A stretch of DNA of 64,000 nt from Myxocyprinus asiaticus (taxonomy: Eukaryota > Chordata > Actinopteri > Cypriniformes > Catostomidae). Positions 46,045-58,200 of this stretch are shown here, in pieces. Position numbers and translations under genes: made by a program. The notes below the pieces were generated by a model. It had not been told where the DNA came from and made no database searches. It saw nothing but the letters and a program-made list of their open reading frames with translations. Position 1 is the stretch's first letter. Each line of letters opens with the position of its first letter. The DNA is taken from positions 44,567,826-44,631,825 of the forward strand of contig NC_059362.1 in the NCBI RefSeq assembly GCF_019703515.2, in the 5' to 3' direction.

Positions 46045-46562
46045 CAAAGCGTTTGTGGCATAATGTTGATACATTTTCAACTCGGTTCATGTTTATTTAT
46101 TTTTAAAAGAATAATCACAGTTACAGTGACGCACTTACAGTGGAAGTGAATGGGGCCAGTCTTCAACTGTTAAACTACTCACTGTTTGAAAAGTAAAGCC
46201 GCAAGAATTAAACATTATACATGTTAACATGATTTTAGAGTGATAAAATCGCTTGGTAACCTTATCCATTGTATTCAATATTACAGTTTCGTTGCCATGA
46301 TGACGTAACAAGGTAAACCCTATAAGCAATTTTATCACACTACAATCATGTTAACACACATATTGTTTAGGTCTTGTGGCTATACTTTTGAAACAGTGAG
46401 TATTTTAATGTTTACTGACTGGCCCCATTCACTTCCATTGAAACACATTACTGTAACCACGATTTTTAAATAAACGAGGAACGAGTTGTAAATATTTTTT
46501 TGTGGTGAACATATTATGGCACAAAGCTGTCGATAGTGTTAACTTGTACTTAACCCTGATTA
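46045..46562. mobile_element. Foldback MITE, gtttgtggcataatgttg family
   Basis: The arms are inverted: aagtgaatggggccag near 46145 and ctggccccattcacttcc near 46421; aacatgattttagagtgata at 46219 and its inverse at 46330. Non-coding. Same family as 39461-40424 and 61526-62489. Confidence 0.82.
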
Positions 46563-46590
46563 TTCCTTATATATATATATATATATATAT

Positions 46591-47695
46591 ACTGGTGGCC
46601 AAAAGTTTGGAATAATGTACAGATTTTGCTCTTATGGAAAGAAATTGGTGCTTTTATTCACCAAAGTGGCATTTAACTGATCACAATGTATAGTCAGAAC
46701 ATTAATAATGTGAAAAAATACTATTACAATTTGAAAAAAATGTTCAGAACTTCTTAAACTACTTCAATGATTTCTCATCAAAAAATCCTCCATGTGCAGC
46801 AATGACAGCTTTGCAGATCCTTGTTATTCTAGCTGTCAGTTTGTCCAGATACTCAGGTGACATTTCACCCCACACTTCCTGTAGCACTTGCCATAGATGT
46901 GACTGTCTTGTCGGGCACTTCTCACGCACCTTACAGTCTAGCTGATCCCACAAAAGCTCAATGGGGTTAAGATCCATAACACTCTTTTCCAATTATCTGT
47001 TGTCCAATGTCTGTGTTTCTTTGCCCACTCTAACATTTTCTTTTTGATTTTCTGTTTCAAAAGTGCCTTTTTCTTCGCAATTCTTCCCATAAGGCCTGCA
47101 CCCCTGAGTCTTCTCTTTACTGTTGTACATGAAACTGGTGTTGAGCGGGTAGAATTCAATGAAGCTGTCAGCTGAGGACATGTGAGGCGTCTATTTCTCA
47201 AACTAGAGACTCTGATGTACTTATCCTCTTGTTTAGTTGTACATCTGGTCTTCCACATCTCTTTCTGTCCTTGTTAGAGCCAGTTGTCCTTTTGTCTTTG
47301 AAGACTGTAGTGTACACCTTTGTATGAAATCTTCAGTTTTTTTGGCAGTTTCAAGCATTGTATAGCCTTCATTCCTCAAAACAATGATTGACTGACAAGT
47401 TTCTAGAGAAAGCTGTTTCTTTTTTTGCCATTTTTGACCTAATATTGACCTTAAGACATGCCAGTCTATTGCATACTGTGGCAACTCAAAAACAAACACA
47501 AAGACAATGTTAAGCTTCATTTAACGAACCAAACAGCTTTCAGTTGTGTTTGATATAATGGCAAGTGATTTTCTAGTACCAAATTAGCAATTTAGCATGA
47601 TTACTCAAGGATAAGGTGTTGGAGTGATGGCTGCTGTCTAGATTTGATCAAAAATGACTTTTTTCAAATAGTGATGGTGTTGTTCAATTCAAACT
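46591..47695 (-). mobile_element. Tc1 transposon with catalytic core deleted
   Basis: The left end is ctggtggccaaaagtttgga. Minus-strand frames at 47520-47233 and 47258-46938 carry the DNA-binding half (SLETCQSIIVLRNEGYTMLE; RLTCPQLTASLNSTRSTPVS). The frame at 46992-46759 carries the C-terminus (LNPIELLWDQLDCKVREKCP). Between WKRVLW and LNPIE the first two catalytic Asp residues are missing, so the element carries an internal deletion. It is preceded by a (TA)n run at about 46568-46590. Confidence 0.88.
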
Positions 47696-48415
47696 GTACA
47701 AATAAACCTTAGAAATAAAAGTTCTTCATGGCACAGTAACAAAGCTGAGCAGCAGCAAATATGAATAATTAATGCAATTAAATAAATGAAAATAGAAAAA
47801 GAATAAAATAATCAATATTAATACATAAATATATAATAATATTAATTAGTAATTAATATTTCCGTATTAGTGTGACGACGATATCACGTGGTGCCTGTTA
47901 CTTTACTCAGCGCTGGACAGGAAGGACTAATAATTGAAAATACTTGAGTCATACCTGATGAGGATTTTAAAACAATGATTTATTTATTTTTAGAGATTGC
48001 CGGGACACATTTCAGTTTATATAAATACATTTAAAGATATTTAAAAGACTTTAAAAAGTGATTCTGGAAGTCTCCAATAAGACTTGAGAGGTTGCAGTGT
48101 GAAGCATTTACATGTTTCCATTGATCATGGTATAATCATGGGGGGGTTGTACTTGCTTGTTTTGATTATTGGGGGAATCTGCGCCACTGGATATACTGTA
48201 TGTTGCACATTATCATTCATATGCACTAGATACGCTTAACGGTAGTTGTAATGCAATGACTTCCGCCGACAGGGGGCGCACATGCATTTGTCATGAGCTG
48301 ACTTACACTCATAGAAACACAGTAGAAGAAAAGAACATCGGTCCCAAATAATAACGTGTAGAGCCACAGAAGACATCAAAACAAAAGAAATTAATCAAGT
48401 TTATTTAGCTAAGAC
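47696..48415. other. Upstream region of ints9
   Basis: AT-rich to about 48150, then more balanced sequence. No divergent gene is recognised. It contains a CTCF-like motif at 48261-48280. No TATA box was identified. Confidence 0.45.
48261..48280 (+). promoter_or_regulatory. CTCF-like motif upstream of ints9
   Basis: ttccgccgacagggggcgca closely follows the vertebrate CTCF core (ccnnnagggggcgc). It lies between the hmbox1 poly(A) signal and the ints9 start, about 140 bp upstream of the ATG. Binding is inferred from sequence only. Confidence 0.5.
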
Positions 48416-48424
48416 ATGAAACTG
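48416..48424 (+). CDS. ints9: ints9 exon 1 (coding part, 3 codons)
   Basis: ATG AAA CTG followed by donor gtgggtgt. Encodes MKL, matching the family start before YCLSGHP in the next exon. Confidence 0.9.
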
Positions 48425-50257
48425 GTGGGTGTATTTGTGTGTTTTTGGCAATACATGGATACGACGTATAATATTACTGTTGTTATATCATAAGCTGATG
48501 AAACTGTAACATAAGTTGGATCATTTGTAATTCCGTATTGTGTGTTTATGTTTCAGTACTGTCTGTCGGGTCACCCGACGCTGCCCTGTAATGTGCTAAA
48601 GTTTAAATCCACCACCATCATGCTGGACTGTGGTCTGGACACCACAGCAGCTCTGTATTACCTGCCATTGCCTCTGGTGCACAGGTCAGTTACACACTGT
48701 TTTGCCATATTACTCTTTAAAGTATTAAATACATATGCTGCTAATTATTCAGTACAATGGTATGTATCAAAATACCATAATAGGGAGAACCATATCGGTG
48801 TTTATATGTGAACCCTTTGGAATTACCTGCATTTCTTTATTGGTATGAACTTCATCTAAGTTACAATAATGTGCAAACACAATCTGTCTTAACTAATAAT
48901 ACACAAATTATTGTATTGTTCTTGTACATACTGAATACATCATTCAAACATTCACAGTGTAGACTGGAAAAAGTATGTGAAACTCTAGGCTAATCAAATC
49001 AAATCCCTTTATTGTCACTCAACCATATGAGGCTAATAATGTGCGGTGCTGATATATGTATCGTGATCGATCAAGAGTTCAAAAGTCTGATTGCTTGGGG
49101 GAAGAAGCTGTCATGGAGTCGGCTAATGCGGGTCCCGATGCTGTGATACCGCCTGCCTGATGGTAGCAGTGATAGCAGTCCATGGCTCGGGTGGCTGGAG
49201 TCTCTGATGATCCTCCGAGCTTTTTTCACACACCGCCTGGTATATATGTCCTGGCGGGAGGGAAGCTCACCTCTGATGATGTGTCTGGCAGTTCGCACCA
49301 CCCTTTGCAGGGCTTTGCGGTTGTGGGCGGTGCTATTGCCGTACCAGGCGGAGATGCAGCCAGTCAGGACGCTCTCTACAGTGCAGGTGTAGAACCGTGT
49401 GAGGATGTGGCGGTTCATCCCAAACTTACTCAGCCGTCTCAGGAAGAAGAGGCGCTGATGAGCCTTCTTCACAACGGCCGTGATGTAGACACCGAGGAGT
49501 TGGCAAACCTGGCATCCAATTATTTAAACGAGATTGTAGGTGTGGGTTAGAGCTATTTGTCTATAAATGGAGGCGATTTAGTACTGTAGCTACTCTCTCT
49601 AGAAGTGGCCGTCCAGCCAAGATGACTCAAAGGGCACACCGCAGAATGCTCAATGAGGTAAAAAAGAACCCTAGATTGACAGCTAAAGACTTGAAGGAAT
49701 CATTGGAACTGGTTAACATCTCTGTTCATGAGTCTACTATACAGAAAACATTAAACAGACATGATGTTCATGGCAGGACACCACGAAGGAAGCCGCTGCT
49801 TTCCAACAAAAACATTGCTGCGTACCTGAAGTTTGCCAAAGACCACCTTGACACTCCACAACGGTACTTGAAAAATGTTTTGTGGACTGATGAAACTAAT
49901 GTTGAATTGTTTGGGAAGAACACACAGCACTACATAGGGTGTAAAAAGGCACCACATACCAACATGAAATTACTTATCCAGTTATTAAATCCAAGGGTTC
50001 ACTTACATTTTCCACAGCACTGTGAATGTTAAATGGGATGTGTTCAATAAAGACATTAAAGATTATGATTATGTGTTGTTAGCTTAAGCACATTGTGTTT
50101 GTCTATACATGTGACTTTGATGAAGATGAGATCACATTTTATGACCAATTAATGCAGAAAACCAGCTAATTCCAAAGGGTTTACATACTTTTTCTTGCCA
50201 CTCCATGTACCCTCCTGAGTAAATGCTATTTATTTTTTAACATTATGGTTGTTGAGC

Positions 50258-50295
<38 letters not shown>

Positions 50296-52177
50296 CAGTG
50301 ATTGCATTTTGAAATGTCATATTTAGGTTTTGATATATGTTGTTCTTTGTCAAATGTGTATAAATTCTGTCTCTGTGTTAATGTACCCAACATAAAACAC
50401 TATTGCACTTGTGTTGAACTGATCTTAGATTAACTTTACTAGACATTCAGGGCCTTGAGAGTTTAAACGCTGTAATCTACAGAGAACAATGTCCGGACTA
50501 GAATACATCTAGTGTGATATAAGGTGTGCGAATATCACTTTCTTAACATGCTGTTTTTATTTTGCAACATTTTGTTCTGCTGATTTACAGTCCAAGATTG
50601 TCCAAACTCCCAGGATGGGTTTCCAAAGATGGAGCCGTAAACCTGGAAAAAGTGAGTGACTGTTAAACACCTGAATATTCTCAGTCTTCATTATAAGAAA
50701 TATGCATTAATTGAAACATGTTTTCATTCCCAAGAAGTATGGATTCATTTACACACGTTCTATGTGTTGTAGGAGTTGAAGGAATGTTCTGGACGCGTTT
50801 TTGTGGACTCACAGCCGGAATTTTGCCTCCCCGAAGTAAATAAATATCATAAAAATACTTCTGCTTTAAAACCTAACTTATAAATACATGTGCATTGAGA
50901 ACGATATTTGATAAAGAAATGATGTTGTTGTTTGCACAGAAAGAGCTGCTGGATCTCTCCACCATAGACGTGATTCTGATATCAAACTATCACTGTATGA
51001 TGGCGCTGCCGTATATCACAGAACACACGGGGTTTACTGGAACGGTGTACGCCACAGAACCCACGCTACAGATCAGCAGGTATGCTTTAAAAAAAAAAAA
51101 AAAGAATATGTTTAACCCATTATATTACGGCTTTTTGATCTTTGTTTTAAGATCTCACAAAGTTCTGAGAATGTTATGATTTGATATGAATTACACTATG
51201 TTTGTTTTCATTAGTAGATCTGAGGACACTTCGGTTTTTGGTGTTAAGCCACTCACCAGTTCTGTTTGATTTTGTGTCTCTTGGTTCAGACTCCTGATGG
51301 AGGAATTGGTGACATTCATGGAAAGAGTTCCAAAGGCTCATACTGCCACCTACTGGAAGAACAAAGAAATACAAAGGTGCTAAACCCAGTAACCAAGACC
51401 TGGTTACACCTGGTATTACCAAATACATCTGAAATCTGTGATAGCACAATTCTAGACTGACATACATTAAAGTAATAACTCATTAAAATAATGCAAGAAA
51501 TTGTTTGTAGACTTCGTGATCAGAATCTCTGTCTGTCCCAAACTTATAGATACTGATTATTTCACATACTGATTATTTCTAAATGTGCGATATGCATTGT
51601 ACACTCCGTTAACGTTCCACTGGCCAACAATCTGAGACTACAGTAGCTGAGAAAAAGAGATTCTTCCTTTATCAGTGACTGAAGCTGACTTTAATATGAT
51701 TGTTTTGTTTGCTTTGTTAATGTAAATGGTGAGAAAATATGAAGATGATGTGTATGTGTGTTTGGTGTCAGGTTGCTCCCGGGGCCTCTGAAGGACGCTT
51801 TGGATGTTTGGAGTTGGAGAAAGTGTTACGGCATGCAGGAAGTGAATTCTGCTCTTAGTAAAGTTCAGCTGGTGGGATATTCACAGAAAGTGGTGAGTTT
51901 TGCTTTTCAATATTCCTATCAGCTCTGTACCAGGATTGTTAGAGTTTTGAATTCTTTATTAAGCGTTTATTTCAAATGTTTGCTCAATTTGTCATTACAG
52001 TACATTTTCACTCTAGGCAATGCAGGTCAGGCATGTTTATTTATATCGCACATTTCATACACAGTGGATTTTTAATCACAAATACATTTGAAAAATCGTA
52101 TGTAGATTTACATTTTCCTGGAGGGAGATTATCTTTTAGTTTTTATTTTTTTAGAAAATTTTATGTAGCTTTTTTTT

Positions 52178-52209
<32 letters not shown>

Positions 52210-55200
52210 TTCACCTTGTTCTTGCCACGTGAATTGCCTTTGATACTGATATGCCATTAAACAAAAAAATACAAATACAGTGTTTTCTGGTTTCAGTTTA
52301 GTTTTTCTTTTGAGTATTTTATGGCTACTAAAGTTAATGCTTGAACTGATGTTTAACAGTGTTACATTTTTCCTGGCAAAGTTGTTTTAGCACAATCTAG
52401 TGGTATTTTCATGTTTAATGAAGGCCGGTTGTTAAGGTTTAATTTTTTTTATAATGTACTCTGTATCTAAAAATTCAAAAGTGTTTTTTATTAATTTTAG
52501 GTCATTTTTATTTATTTCAAGTTAGTTTTGGAATTATGAAAAAGTATTATAATTTATTTGTAGATTTTTTCCAACCACTATAGTTTTATTTTTATTTCAC
52601 TTAATGAAAATGTCCATATTATAATATATTATAGTAGTATATACAGTGTATAAGGTCAGTATTTTAATTGAGGTCATTTTCATTTATTTTGGGAATTATG
52701 AAAAAGAATGATAAATTATTTGTAGTTTTTTTTCCACCATATTAGTTTTTATATTTATTTCAGTTAACAAAAATATTTTCATTTAGTTTTCATTTTAGTT
52801 TTTGTTAATGATAATAAAACTTGCCCGTTTGAATAGCTTTTTATTAATTTTAGGGCATTATTTTTTTTTTAAGTTAGTTTTGTAATTATGAAAAAGTATT
52901 ATAATTTATTTGTAGTTTATTTTCCCAACCACTATAGTTTTATTTTTATTTCACTTAACAGAAATGTCCATATTATAATATATTATAGTAGTATATACAG
53001 TATATCATAGTTTTTGTAAACAATAACAAAACTGGCTCTTTTTCATAGCTTTTTTTTATTTGAGGTCATTTATTTTAAGTTATTTTGGGAATTATGAAAA
53101 AGAACGATGATTTTTTTGTAGTTTTTTACAACAATGTTAATTTTTATTTTTATTTCAGTTAATGAAAATATTTTCATTTTAATTAATGATAATAAAACGT
53201 GCCCGTTTTAATAGCTTTTTATTAATTTTAGGTAATTTGTATTTAATTCAAGTTAGTTATGAAATAATATTATAATTTATTTGCATTTTTTTCCAACCAT
53301 GTTAGTATTTGTTTTTATTTCAGTTCATGACAATGTTTTCGTATTAATTTTTGTTAATGATAAAACTCTTTGGCTCTTTTTTTTTTATAGCTTTTTATTA
53401 ATTTGAGGGCAGTTTTATTTAAGTTAGTTTGGAATTATGAAAAAAGTATTATAATTTATTTGTAGTTTTTTCCCCCAACCATTTTATTTTTATTTCACTT
53501 AACACAAATTTCCATAAAATATATAATAGTAGTATATCATAGTATTCGTTAATGATAATAACACTGGCTCTTTTTATGGTTTGGAATAAATAAATATACA
53601 CACAATAAATAGTTTTTTCACTGTCAATATGAACTCTCTCTGTCTGTCAGGAGTTGTTTGGAGCGGTTCAGGTCACTCCGTTGAGTTCAGGATATTCTCT
53701 GGGCAGCTCAAACTGGATCATTCAGTCTCATTATGAGAAAATTTCTTATATCTCTGGCTCTTCTCTGCTTACCACACATCCTCAGGTGACGCAAACACAC
53801 TTACAGCACAGCAGACACATACCGGCTCTGTTCCGAAACCTAGTAAGCTGCCTACCTAGACAGCATTTACGCTCTTGACATGAAGGCTGTTTTTCTTGTA
53901 CTCTTTGTTGACTCCAGTTGGTAGTCTCTAGTTTCTGATTCTAGAGAATACATTGTGCCATTCAGTTTCGGATTTGAGTCTTGTTTTTGTGTTCTTCAGC
54001 CGATGGACCAGAGCTCTCTAAAGAACAGTGATGTGCTCATCCTGACAGGTCTGACACAAATCCCCACCGCCAACCCAGACGGCATGCTGGGAGAATTCTG
54101 CAGCAACCTGTGTGAGTATCGAACCTGTGTGATTCAGTGTGCGTCTGACTCCGAATATGACTGAACATCTTGTGTCTGAGAGTTTGTAATCCAGATCGCT
54201 CAACTTCTTTCTCCCCTCACCTGTTAACCTGTGTGTTTCTGTCTGTCAGCCATGACGATCCGCGCCGGAGGGAACGTGTTGGTTCCGTGTTATTCCTCTG
54301 GAGTCATTTATGACTTGCTGGAGTGTCTATATCAGTTCATGGACTCGGCAAACCTCGGAAACGCACCATTTTATTTCATCTCCCCCGTGGCCAACAGCTC
54401 ACTGGAGTTCTCACAGATCTTCGCAGAATGGTATGAAATGTCAAATGAATCCATTGTAGAAAAGTAATTAAAGTAAAAATAGAACAATATTACAGATGGG
54501 TCAGGATGGACAACTAGTCGTCCAACAACCAACTAGTTGGTTTGTGAGCTCAATTCATTTTAAGAGTTAATTGATAAACATTTTATCTTGATTTTTTCTC
54601 TATTCTTTTTTTTTAGATTTAACATTTTTAGCATGCTGACAATCTGTATTTTTTATATTTTTAGCTTTAAAATTCTAATTACTTTATCCACAATATCCAA
54701 AATATTTAATTTGCTATATATTGTTGTTATATTCTTAATAAAATAATGTAATATATTAATATACACAAAGTACATTAAATCTAATAATTTCAAAGATTTG
54801 TACCTGATTTACACCACAGAAATCACCTTAAAGTGATTAATTTGTGGTTATTAATCATAAAAAGTACCTTTACTTTAGAGGTCAAATAATGAGTTTAACT
54901 CTATTTTATTTTTTCTATTTAATTTTTTTGATTTAATATATTTTTTGCATGCTCACAATCTGTTATTGACATCGTCCAGTGAGGTCTGGTCTGTCTTTTA
55001 AATTTTTTTTAGCTTTAATATTATGCCTTTTCCATCTCCATTATGTTTTTTTTTCTTTTTTTTTTTCTGCTCTAACATATTTTAATTGGCTACATGTTGT
55101 TTTTTTTCTTAATAAAAGAATATAATATATTAATTTGTACACAGTATATGTATTATAGCATATTAATATTTACACAGTATATTAAATCTAATAATTTCAA

Positions 55201-58200
55201 AGATTTATACCCGATTTACACCCCAGAAATCACTTAAAAATTATTAATTTGTGGTTATTAATCACAAAATGTACCTTTACTCTAGGGGCTATTATAAGTG
55301 AGGTCAAATAATAATTTAACTCTATTTAAAATATTTATATATATATTTAGATTTAATATTTTTTGCATGCTGACAGGCTGTTATTGATGTCGTCTAGTGA
55401 GGTCTCGTTAATCTTTTTTATTTTTTTAGCTTTAATATGATTATGCATTTTCCTTCTCCATTATGGGTTTTTTCCGTTCTACTCTTAAAATATTTAATTA
55501 CCTAGATATTGTTTTTATCTTAATAAATTAATATAATATAATTTAATATAATTAAATTAATATAATATGGGGGGCCTGGGTAGCTCAGCGAGTATTAAAC
55601 GCTGACTACCACACCTGGAGTCGTGAGTTTGAAACCAGGGTGTGCTGAGTGACTCCAGCGAGGTCTCCTAAGCAATCAAATTGGCCCGGTTGCTAGGGAG
55701 GGTAGAGTCACATGGGGTAACCTCCTCGTGGTCGCTATAATGTGGTTCTCGCTCTCGGTGGGGTGCGTGGTGAGTTGTGCGTGGATGCTGCGGAGAATAG
55801 TGTGAAGCCTCCACATGCGCTATGTCTCCGCGGTAACATGCTCAACAAGTCACGTGATAAGATGCATGGATTGACGGTCTCGGGCGCGGAGGCAACTGAG
55901 AATCGTCCTCCACCACCAGGATTGAGGTGAGTCACTACGCCACCATGAGGACTTAGAGCGCATTGGGAATTGGGCATTCCAAATTGGGGAGAAAAAAAAA
56001 AAAAAAATAATATAATATGATATTTACACAGTAAATGTAATTTAGATATTAATACACACAGTATATTAAATTTAATAATTTCAAAGATCGGTACCTGATT
56101 TACGCCCCAGAAATCACCAGACTGATTAACAATCACAATAGTATCCAGACTGCAGGAACTATGACAAGTGATTCATGATTTTATCTGTATTTGTTATTGA
56201 TTTAATATTTTTAGCATGCTGACAATCTGTTATTGACGTCGTCTAGAGAGCACTGGTCTATCTTTTTAATTTATTTGTTTAGCTTTAATTTAACTTAAAA
56301 ATAATTTTTAATAATTATTAGCCATAAACTCTGTTTTTCCAGTTACATTTTGTCCTAAAATATTTAATCAGCTAGATATGTTTTGTTGTTGTCATAGAGC
56401 AAGTTAATATAATAGTAATATCAAATTAAATTGATATTTTTGTAGAAATTATAATTACCTTTTGTTCATTTTCATCAAAGGGTCATTATTACTGCCATAT
56501 TTCAACGGAATGGCTTGGAACTGCTCAGTTTATAAACCGTTTATAACTTGTTCTCCTGTCTGTGTTGTTGGTTTTTATTTGTTAAGGTTATGTCAGAACA
56601 AGCAGTCGAAAGTTTATCTGCCTGAACCGCCCTTTCCTCATGCAGAGGTAAAACAAAACCACCAGAACCAAAAAACCGGTTAAAAAAATTGCAACGGCAC
56701 ATACAGGTTGAGAGAATCTGTTTTGACATTCACTGTTTGTCATGTGTTGTCGTCTAGCTGATTCAGACGAATAAACTGAAGCATTACCCCAGTGTTCATG
56801 GAGACTTCAGCAGTGAGTTCCGGCAGCCGTGTGTCGTGTTTACGGGTCATCCATCGCTGAGGTTTGGTGATGTGGTACACTTCATGGAGCTGTGGGGCAA
56901 ATCCAGCCTCAATACCATCATTTTCACTGGTGAGATGAAACTCATGTCACAATAATACAGCTGACTGGACTATTCATTTATAAAGCTTTCTCCATTTGGC
57001 ATTTATAACATACATTCAACAGAAACTGGGAATTCTAATTTATGTAATTGTGTTAATCTCAAGAATATGTTCTGGTAAATGTAAATTTGCATACATTTGT
57101 CTCCATGCAAAATATAATTTCTTTTTTTTATTTTTTATTTAGATTTATTTATTTGTGTGAAATACAGCATCAGCATTGTTTTGTGAAATTCACCCAATAT
57201 GTACAGACTTAAAAAAAATATTATTGTAATTTGTGTGCTCACAAAACAATTATAGTACATTTTATCCCACAATGAATGCATGTAATGTAACTTTCATAAT
57301 TGTAATTTACTCAGTATTCCATTGTGAATATAACCGTCCTTGTGTAAACAAATCATTATTGATAATGATTTTATAATGATGAAAAGGTCCCACTAGAAAA
57401 AATACTAGAATGTCAAGTGAGTTACACATGCTGTTGCCATAGAAACTAGGGTTGGATGAATCTGATGGAAAATTGATTTCAAATAGTTGTGCGTATTTAG
57501 GCCCGAATCTCACGTAGTTTAATCTGTCTCTTTCAGAACCAGACTTCTCTTATCTGGACGCTTTGGCTCCATATCAGCCGCTGGCCATGAAGTGTGTTTA
57601 CTGTCCCATCGACACTCGACTCAACTTTCACCAGGTGTCCAAACTGCTGAAGGAGATCCAGGTACAGTCTATTTTTCATATATTTTTGTTGAATTGCATT
57701 GTGAATTCCACTTAATGTCTAGTAAAACAGTGGGAAAATTGTGATTTTTTTTGTTCACCCCAAAACAAAAAAACTTTTTTTTTTTTTTTATAACTAGAGG
57801 CTTCCTAACATGTTCATCGGGAGAAAAAAAAATATCATCAGTATCAATGGTTGGGCCTCTGAAGGTTAAACATTTAAGACAATTATCTGAAATGTTTTGT
57901 TATTTTCAGAAATAGGTCACATTAAAGAAGTGAAATGGCCTCAGTAATTAGTTCAGTTTTAGCCCACAAATTACCTTCTTTTCCAAACTGATGTTATCGC
58001 TGGATTGAATTGGCATGTGTGCAGCCTCTTCATGTGGTGTGTCCGGAGCAGTACTCACAGCCTCCTCCATCTCAACCTCACCGCACAGACCTGATGCTGG
58101 AGCTGCAGCCTCCGCCCATGGCCTACCGCCGCTGCTCCGTCCTCGGGCTTCCCTTCAGGCGGCGCTATGAACGTATTCACCTGCTTCCTGAGGTCAGAGC

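Noticed and set aside
55570..55650. Possible tRNA genes at the SINE heads (39.9, 55.6 and 59.4 kb)
   Set aside because: A- and B-box-like words are present, but the sequences continue into a shared SINE body with polyA tail and target duplications, and no intact cloverleaf was seen.
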